From NCBI RefSeq assembly GCF_010730055.1, contig NZ_AP022575.1:3472001-3536000 (forward strand): a stretch of 64,000 bases of DNA, in the 5' to 3' direction. Positions 58,642 through 64,000 of this stretch are shown one piece after another. The translations under genes were made by a program, and so were the position numbers. Below the pieces are notes generated by a model that had not been told where the DNA came from, did not search any database, and worked only from the letters and a program-made list of their open reading frames with translations. The stretch comes from Mycobacterium shinjukuense (lineage in GTDB: Bacteria; Actinomycetota; Actinomycetes; Mycobacteriales; Mycobacteriaceae). How positions within the stretch are numbered: the first letter of the stretch is position 1; the number at the start of each line of letters is the position of its first letter.

Positions 58642-61209
58642 TCATGATCGGACCCGCGGGATACCAATGGGCACAGGCACTTTGCGCCCGGCACGCTCGG
58701 TGAAGGTGACCGTCGAGTCCACGGCGTCGGGAGCGTTGACGAAGGAGACGAACCGCGACAGCTTGTCCGGATCGTCCAGCACGCCCTTCCACTCGCATTT
58801 GTAGTTCGCGACATGCCGCTCCATCGCGGCCTCGAATTCCTCGGCCAGGCCCAGTGAGTCTTCGCACACGACCTCGCGCACGTGGTCCAATCCGCCCTCG
58901 AGCGATTCGATCCAGGGCGCGGTGCGTTGCAGCCGGTCCGCGGTGCGGATGTAGTACATCAGGAACCGGTCGACGTAGCGGACCAGCGTCGTGGTGTCCA
59001 GGTCGCTGGCCAGCAGCTGGGCGTGCTTGGGAGTCATGCCACCGTTGCCGCCGACGTAGAGGTTCCAGCCCTTCTCGGTGGCGATCACACCCACGTCCTT
59101 GGCGCGCGCCTCGGCGCATTCCCGCGCGCAGCCCGAGACGCCCATCTTGATCTTGTGCGGTGCCCGCAGACCGCGGTAGCGCAATTCCAGATCGATGGCC
59201 AGCTGCACCGAATCCTGCTGCCCATAGCGGCACCAGTCACTGCCCACGCAGCTCTTCACGGTACGCACCGCCTTGCCGTAGGCGTGGCCTGATTCCATGC
59301 CGGCGTCGACCAGCCGCTTCCAGATCTGCGGGAGTTGCTCCACGCGGGCGCCGAACATGTCGATCCGCTGGCCGCCGGTGATCTTGGTGTAGAGCCCGAA
59401 TTCCTGCGCGATCTGCCCGATCAGGATCAGGTGCTCGGGTTTGATGTCGCCGCCAGGCACTCGCGGCACCACCGAGTAGCTGCCGTTCTTCTGAATGTTG
59501 GCCAGGAAGTGGTCGTTGGAATCCTGCAGCGAGGCTTGCTCGCCGTCGAGGATGTGGTCGGACCCGGTGGACGCCAGGATGGACGCGACCACGGGCTTGC
59601 AGATGTCGCAACCTTTCCCGCGGCCGAAGCGCTCCAGCAGCCCGGAGAAGGTCCTGATTTCGGTGGCGGTGATGATTTCGAAGAGTTCGGCCCGCGACTG
59701 GCTGAAGTGCTCGCACAGCGCCTTGGACTGTTCCACGCCCTCGGCGTGCAACAGCTGCTTGAGCAGCGGCACGCACGACCCGCACGACGTGCCGGCCGCG
59801 GTGCACGATTTGAGCGCGGGAATCTCGTGACAACCGTCGGCGATGGCGCACTTCAGCTCGCCCTTGGTCACGTTGTTGCACGAGCAGATCTGCGCCGAAT
59901 CAGGCAGTGCCCCAACCCCCAAGGCCCCAGCGCCGTCACCGGACCCGGCCGGGGCGATCAGCGCCAACGGATCCCCGGGCAGTTCACTGCCGACCATGGG
60001 CCGCAACACCCCGTACGAGGAGGCGTCGCCCACCAACACACCACCGAGCAGCGTCTTGGCGTCGTCGGAAAGCACCAGTTTGGCGTAGGTGCGTTTGACC
60101 GCGTCGTTCACGACGACCTCGAGACAGTTCTCGGCTGCCCCCAACGCGTCACCGAAGCTGGCGACGTCGACGCCCAGCAGCTTGAGCTTCGTTGACAGGT
60201 CCGCCCCGGGGAACTCCGCGGCACCGTCGAGCAGTCGGTCGGCCACCACTTCGGCGCTGGTGTAGCCGGGACCGACCAGACCGTAGCACCGGCCCTCGAT
60301 CGCGGCCACCTCGCCGACCGCGTAGATATCGGGATCGCTTGTCCGGCAAGACAAGTCGGTGAGCACGCCACCACGCTCGGCGGTCGTCAACCCTGCCGCT
60401 CTAGCCAGCTCGTCGCGTGGCCGGATGCCGGCGGCGAAGATGACCACGCCGGCATCGATCACCTCGCCGTCGCTCAGCAAGACCCGCACCCATCTAGACC
60501 CATCCGAATGCACAACGGACTCAATCGATTTAGTGCTCGTCGCGAGGTGAACCGAGATGCCAAGGTCGGTGATCATCCTGGCCAGCAGCACGCCCCCGCC
60601 CTCGTCGATCTGCTGGGCCATCAACCGCGGCATCATCTCGACGACATGGGTCTGCAATCCGAACTGGCGCAACGCGTTAGCGGCCTCCAGTCCGAGCAGC
60701 CCACCGCCGATGACGACCCCCGCCTCCACGTGACCGGCAGCCAACATACGCTGGACGCCGGCACGGATGGCGTCCAGGTCGTCCAGCGTCCGGTAGACAT
60801 GGCACTCGGGCAGGTCGTGGCCGGGCACCGGCGGGACAAAGGCATAGGAGCCGGTGGCCAGCACCAGGATGTCGTAATGGTGCCGCTGCCCGTCGGCGGT
60901 GACCACCGACTTTGTCGCGCGGTCGATTTCGGTGACCGCGTTGTTCAACAGCAACCGAACCCGGTCATCACCCGCGTAATCGTTGCCGGGCAGCGCCAGC
61001 CGGCTGCGATCCCAGCCTTCGGTGTAGGAGGTCAGGCCGACACGGTCATAGGCCGCGTCGGCCTCCTCGGCCAGCACTGTGATCCGCCAAGCCCCGTTGG
61101 CGTCCCGGGCGCGGAGCGCTTCGACCAAGCGGTGGCCCACCATGCCGTGCCCGACCACGATGACCTGGCGGGCCGCAGCGGGCGCGCGCGTCGTTCCGGC
61201 TGGGGCCAT
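58642..61209 (-). CDS. nirB: assimilatory nitrite reductase [NAD(P)H] large subunit NirB
   Basis: The 855-residue flavo-siroheme protein has an N-terminal FAD/NAD(P)H module (ARQVIVVGHGMVGHRLVEAL, GVVIGGGLLGLEAANALRQF), a BFD-type [2Fe-2S] domain (ICSCNNVTKGELKCAIADGC, CTAAGTSCGSC), ferredoxin-like repeats and the siroheme/[4Fe-4S] motif CVGSDWCRYGQQDS with MGVSGCARECAEARAKD. It reduces nitrite to ammonium with six electrons. Siroheme would come from the CbiX/SirB-like gene nearby. Start ATG 61209 gives a slightly longer N-terminus than M. tuberculosis NirB. A GGTAA-N10-TTACC palindrome lies directly upstream. Confidence 0.95.
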   Translation of the reverse strand: MAPAGTTRAPAAARQVIVVGHGMVGHRLVEALRARDANGAWRITVLAEEADAAYDRVGLTSYTEGWDRSRLALPGNDYAGDDRVRLLLNNAVTEIDRATKSVVTADGQRHHYDILVLATGSYAFVPPVPGHDLPECHVYRTLDDLDAIRAGVQRMLAAGHVEAGVVIGGGLLGLEAANALRQFGLQTHVVEMMPRLMAQQIDEGGGVLLARMITDLGISVHLATSTKSIESVVHSDGSRWVRVLLSDGEVIDAGVVIFAAGIRPRDELARAAGLTTAERGGVLTDLSCRTSDPDIYAVGEVAAIEGRCYGLVGPGYTSAEVVADRLLDGAAEFPGADLSTKLKLLGVDVASFGDALGAAENCLEVVVNDAVKRTYAKLVLSDDAKTLLGGVLVGDASSYGVLRPMVGSELPGDPLALIAPAGSGDGAGALGVGALPDSAQICSCNNVTKGELKCAIADGCHEIPALKSCTAAGTSCGSCVPLLKQLLHAEGVEQSKALCEHFSQSRAELFEIITATEIRTFSGLLERFGRGKGCDICKPVVASILASTGSDHILDGEQASLQDSNDHFLANIQKNGSYSVVPRVPGGDIKPEHLILIGQIAQEFGLYTKITGGQRIDMFGARVEQLPQIWKRLVDAGMESGHAYGKAVRTVKSCVGSDWCRYGQQDSVQLAIDLELRYRGLRAPHKIKMGVSGCARECAEARAKDVGVIATEKGWNLYVGGNGGMTPKHAQLLASDLDTTTLVRYVDRFLMYYIRTADRLQRTAPWIESLEGGLDHVREVVCEDSLGLAEEFEAAMERHVANYKCEWKGVLDDPDKLSRFVSFVNAPDAVDSTVTFTERAGRKVPVPIGIPRVRS

Positions 61210-61218
61210 GAAGACGAG

Positions 61219-61238
61219 GGTAAAAGCGGGAAATTACC
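61219..61238 (-). promoter_or_regulatory. palindrome upstream of nirB, candidate nitrogen-regulator site
   Basis: A perfect GGTAA-N10-TTACC inverted repeat starts 10 bp upstream of the nirB ATG. NnaR and GlnR are the known regulators of nirBD in mycobacteria. The site does not match the GlnR AC-n9-AC pattern well, so NnaR is the better candidate. Its closeness to the start would also suit a 5'-UTR hairpin. Confidence 0.35.
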
Positions 61239-61331
61239 GAGAAATCGCCCAATGTGACGCCCGCATGACGTCGTCCTCACGGTCTGTGAACAATCTGTGT
61301 GACGGCGTTCGCTTCCCGCGAACGCCCAGGT

Positions 61332-61358
61332 GGAACTTAAGCGTGGTCGACTCATGTT
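61332..61358 (+). promoter_or_regulatory. SigH/SigE-type promoter with HAIR-like HspR site upstream of hsp
   Basis: GGAAC (61332-61336) and GTT (61356-61358) are 19 bp apart, matching the SigH/SigE consensus. Inside lies CTTAAGC-N7-ACTCATG (61336-61356), close to the HspR HAIR element CTTGAGT-N7-ACTCAAG (11 of 14 arm positions). M. tuberculosis acr2 is controlled by these same factors. Confidence 0.65.
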
Positions 61359-61426
61359 CTTCCTAGTGGCCGGCCGCTGACAGCACCGGACACAGTTAAC
61401 TCACAACGACATAGAAGGAGAAATCG

Positions 61427-61870
61427 ATGAGTAACCTCGCCTTGTGGTCGCGTCCGGCCTGGGACATCGACCGCTGGCTGCGCGACTTCTTCGGTCCTGC
61501 TGCCATCGCTGACTGGTATGCCCCGGTGACCAGCGGATTTTACCCGGCTGCCGAGATCGTCAAGGACGGCGAGGACGCGGTGGTCCGCGTCGAACTTCCC
61601 GGCGTTGACGTGGAAAAGGACGTCACCGTGGAGCTGGACCGGGACCGTTTGGTCATCTTCGGCGAACACCGCGACGAGCGCGCCGAAGAGCGCAACGGCC
61701 GCGGTCTGCGTGAGATCCGTTACGGGTCCTTCCGCCGGTCGTTCCAGCTGCCCGCGCACGTCACCAGCGAGCACATCGCGGCGACCTACGACGCCGGTGT
61801 GCTGACCGTCCGGGTTGCCGGCGCCTACTCTGGAACGCCGGCACAGCGCATCGCGATCACGAAGTCGTAG
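61427..61870 (+). CDS. hsp: alpha-crystallin-type small heat-shock protein (Hsp20/Acr2)
   Basis: This 147-residue small heat-shock protein is orthologous to Rv0251c. An N-terminal region (MSNLALWSRPAWDIDRWLRD) precedes the alpha-crystallin domain (~45-135: YPAAEIVKDGEDAVVRVELP, KDVTVELDRDRLVIFGEHRD, YGSFRRSFQLPAHVTSEHIA, AATYDAGVLTVRVAG), and a short C-terminal tail follows. It is an ATP-independent holdase forming oligomers. ATG at 61427 has AAGGAG upstream. The promoter at 61332 predicts induction by heat and thiol-oxidative stress with HspR repression. Confidence 0.92.
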   Translation: MSNLALWSRPAWDIDRWLRDFFGPAAIADWYAPVTSGFYPAAEIVKDGEDAVVRVELPGVDVEKDVTVELDRDRLVIFGEHRDERAEERNGRGLREIRYGSFRRSFQLPAHVTSEHIAATYDAGVLTVRVAGAYSGTPAQRIAITKS

Positions 61871-62128
61871 TTCGAGACCGTGCTGATCCGGCGGGCCCCG
61901 CTGGCCCCGCCGGATCATCGTCTCCAGCGGCCGAGAACATCCGTGTCGGCACACGCGGCGACACCTCCGTGCGGCGAAGCCCCAGAGCCCCGCGCCCGCT
62001 CCACCCGCACCACCCAACCAGCAGCAGCCGGAACAACGGTGTTTGCTGAAAAGGCTCGGGGCGCCGAAAGGATACGGATACGATGTGCTTCAGCCCGACC
62101 ATCCGGAGTTGATGGGAGCACAGAGCGC

Positions 62129-62300
62129 ATGTCATTTGTGACCGCGACACCGGACATGGTGGGGGCGGCCTCGGAGTCGGCGGGGATTAGGTCGATGATC
62201 GCCGCGGCCAACGTGGCTGCGGCGGCCCCCTACCACCGGGGTAATGGCGGCGGCCGCCGATGAGGTGTCGGCGGCCGTCGCAACCCTGTTCGGGACCTAA
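62129..62300 (+). pseudogene. frameshifted short PE gene
   Basis: From ATG 62129 the frame reads MSFVTATPDMVGAASESAGI and NVAAAAPYHRG, a PE N-terminus. After a frameshift near 62232 the next frame gives VMAAAADEVSAAVATLFGT and a stop at 62298-62300. Even repaired it would be only ~57 residues, a half PE domain. The surrounding 61871-62128 and 62301-62610 show no other gene. In M. tuberculosis a PPE gene (PPE2) lies in this general region. Confidence 0.6.
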
Positions 62301-62610
62301 GCCCAGCGTTGTCGGCTTTGCCGATCGAATCGGCCAACGGATGACTGCCCACGGTGGGTGCGACAAACTCGGCGCAGGACAAGCCAGTCGCGCCGACCAG
62401 GGCGTCCCACACCGCTAGCTGGACCACCTGGGTTACTGGGTTGAGCTAGCGCCAGCACAATCCGGGCGCTGTTAGCTGGGTTCGACCTGGCCGGCGGAGC
62501 CATAGCATGGTGCGTTGCCGCTCGAGCCACCACGGATCCGGCACGCAGGCCGTGGATACTATCGACAGGCGTATTGTGATCTATAACACCTCAGCCCAAG
62601 GGAGCCTGCG

Positions 62611-62907
62611 TTGTCCACCACTGCCGAACTCGCCGAACTGCACGACCTCGTCGGCGGACTTCGGCGTTGCGTCACCGCGCTGAAGGCGCGATATGGCGAC
62701 AGCCCGGCGATGCGGCGCATCGTCATCGACGCCGATCGGATCCTCACCGACATCCAATTGCTCGATACCGACGTGTCCGAATTGGACCTGGATCGCGCCA
62801 CAGTGCAGCAATCCAGCGAGAAAATCGCCATCCCCGACACCGACTACGATCGCGATTTCTGGCGCGATGTCGACGACGAAGGTGTCGGAGGTCACAGCCG
62901 GTACTGA
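62611..62907 (+). CDS. conserved small acidic protein (Rv0250c-like)
   Basis: This 98-residue acidic, helical protein starts TTG at 62611 with GGGAG upstream. It contains AELHDLVGGLRRCVTALKAR, RIVIDADRILTDIQLLDTDV and an acidic end (DTDYDRDFWRDVDDEG). A TATAAC -10-like hexamer lies at 62583-62588. It is always next to the Sdh1 genes in mycobacteria, so an accessory role for that complex is possible, but no function is known. Confidence 0.75.
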   Translation: MSTTAELAELHDLVGGLRRCVTALKARYGDSPAMRRIVIDADRILTDIQLLDTDVSELDLDRATVQQSSEKIAIPDTDYDRDFWRDVDDEGVGGHSRY

Positions 62908-62986
62908 CAACCAAACCCGGGCGGAAAGATACTTCCGCTAGCTGTGTACCCTTCGACGAGGTAACAGTCGAAGAGGATCACACTAG

Positions 62987-63808
62987 ATGAGCGCACCTAC
63001 GGCGAACCGTCCTGCAACCGGCGTTTTCTCACCCACCCGGGCACAAATCTCGGAGCGGACCCTGCGCACCGACCTCTGGTGGTGGGCCCCATTGGTGACC
63101 AACGTCGGGTTCTTGGCTTTCATCCTCTACGCCACCACCCGGGCATTTTGGGGCAGCGGATACTGGGTGGAGAAATACCACTATCTGACACCGTTCTACT
63201 CACCGTGCATCAGCGCGTCCTGCGCACCGGGCGCCAGCCACCTGGGCGTCTGGCTAGGCCATTTTCCGTGGTGGATTCCGTTGGGAGCAGCGGTATTACC
63301 GTTCCTGCTTGGTTTCCGGATCACCTGCTACTACTACCGCAAGGCTTACTACCGGTCGGTTTGGCAGTCGCCGACGAGTTGTGCGGTGCCTGAACCGCGT
63401 GCCCGCTACACTGGTGAAACTCGGTTTCCCTTGATCGTCCAGAACATCCACCGGTACTTCTTCTACGTCGCGTTTGCTGTCTCGTTGCTCAACAGCTACG
63501 ACGCAATCGTGGCGTTTCACTCACCGACTGGCTTCGGATTCGGTTTGGGCAACGTCATTTTGACGCTTAATGTGCTCCTGCTGTGGGCGTATACCGTCTC
63601 GTGCCACTCCTGCCGGCACGTCACCGGTGGCAGGCTCAAGCACTTTTCCAAACACCCTGTGCGGTATTGGATCTGGACACAGGTGAGCAAGCTGAATACC
63701 CGGCACATGCAATTCGCGTGGATCACGCTCGGAACGCTGTCCCTCACCGATTTCTACATCATGCTGGTGTCAAACGGCTACATCACAGACGTCAGGTTCA
63801 TCGGCTGA
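62987..63808 (+). CDS. succinate dehydrogenase (Sdh1-type) membrane anchor subunit
   Basis: The 273-residue membrane protein has five predicted helices (WWWAPLVTNVGFLAFILYAT, WWIPLGAAVLPFLLGFRITC, YFFYVAFAVSLLNSYDAIVA, GLGNVILTLNVLLLWAYTVS, FAWITLGTLSLTDFYIMLVS) and His residues placed to bind b-type hemes. It is orthologous to Rv0249c. It anchors the flavoprotein and iron-sulfur subunits and passes electrons from succinate to menaquinone. Cys-rich loops (SPCISASCAPGAS, SCHSCRHVTGG) are notable and conserved in this type. The flavoprotein gene follows after 60 bp. Confidence 0.88.
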   Translation: MSAPTANRPATGVFSPTRAQISERTLRTDLWWWAPLVTNVGFLAFILYATTRAFWGSGYWVEKYHYLTPFYSPCISASCAPGASHLGVWLGHFPWWIPLGAAVLPFLLGFRITCYYYRKAYYRSVWQSPTSCAVPEPRARYTGETRFPLIVQNIHRYFFYVAFAVSLLNSYDAIVAFHSPTGFGFGLGNVILTLNVLLLWAYTVSCHSCRHVTGGRLKHFSKHPVRYWIWTQVSKLNTRHMQFAWITLGTLSLTDFYIMLVSNGYITDVRFIG

Positions 63809-63868
63809 ACAGCCCATCAGCTCCAGCAGCAAACATCGAGTCATTACCGAAAAGCTGAGTGAGGTTTC

Positions 63869-64000
63869 ATGGTTGAGGTCGAGCGGCACTCCTACGACGT
63901 AGTCGTGATCGGTGCCGGCGGCGCGGGATTGCGCGCGGTCATCGAGGCGCGCGAACGCGGCTTGCGGGTCGCGGTGGTGTGCAAATCCCTGTTCGGCAAG
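63869..64000 (+). CDS. sdhA: succinate dehydrogenase flavoprotein subunit (start only)
   Basis: The first 44 residues are in the window: MVEVERHSYDVVVIGAGGAG, then LRAVIEARERGLRVAVVCKS. The FAD-binding GxGGAG motif and the following strand are typical of SdhA/FrdA. It is orthologous to Rv0248c of the Sdh1 operon. ATG at 63869 has GAGG upstream. The rest lies outside the window. Confidence 0.9.
   Translation, partial: MVEVERHSYDVVVIGAGGAGLRAVIEARERGLRVAVVCKSLFGK

Overview
The window is chromosomal DNA of a slow-growing, non-tuberculous Mycobacterium. The evidence is uniformly high-GC coding sequence, heavy GTG/TTG start use, PE/PPE genes, a complete ESX-3 type VII secretion locus and gene-by-gene collinearity with the M. 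tuberculosis Rv0315-Rv0248c interval, read in the opposite orientation. Orthologue names come from recognising the protein sequences; no search was run.

Layout. 0-9.1 kb: end of a secreted GH16 glucanase gene, an MDR oxidoreductase, a DUF3060 membrane protein, two large cell-envelope-type genes with an N-terminal globular domain, one membrane segment and a Pro/Thr-rich tail, a SnoaL-like protein, an L,D-transpeptidase-fold protein and a PAP2 phosphatase. 9.4-13.7 kb: a MazF/PemK toxin coupled to a 30-codon ORF, a sulfatase, trans-aconitate methyltransferase and an alpha/beta hydrolase. 13.7-28.6 kb: the full ESX-3 operon on the minus strand (eccA3-eccB3-eccC3-PE5-PPE4-esxG-esxH-espG3-eccD3-mycP3-eccE3), headed by an IdeR-type iron box, a Zur-type zinc box and a possible upstream ORF. 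28.6-31.5 kb: a methyltransferase, a PPE gene with a His/Asp-rich stretch and a truncated PE, with a second Zur-like box. 31.5-36.1 kb: a VapBC pair, an MpaB-family protein, TetR regulators (one broken), a glyoxalase-fold protein and a hydrolase.

36.1-38.3 kb is the most unusual part. A 38-residue, nine-cysteine metallothionein-like gene, a RicR/CsoR-type copper repressor gene and a DUF732 gene (with a possible 43-residue hydrophobic ORF) are each preceded by a copy of the same 15-bp palindrome, TACCC-N5-GGGTA, next to a -10 element. I read this as a small self-regulated copper regulon. It is absent at this place from the M. tuberculosis layout I know.

38.5-52.1 kb: fadE6, fadD2, a stand-alone LigD-type polymerase, a toxin-like ORF followed by an antitoxin remnant, ATP-dependent 5-oxoprolinase (oplA), a FecB-like lipoprotein, pxpB-pxpC and aac(2')-Ic. 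52.3-61.2 kb: a nitrate/nitrite assimilation module: narK3, an NnaR-type regulator with a HemD-like domain, a CbiX/SirB-like chelatase for siroheme, and nirBD. It is interrupted by a decayed 13E12-family HNH gene and a second, broken narK-like fragment. 61.3-64 kb: the small heat-shock gene hsp/acr2 with a SigH/SigE-type promoter and HAIR-like site, a decayed PE gene and the start of the Sdh1-type succinate dehydrogenase operon, cut by the window edge.
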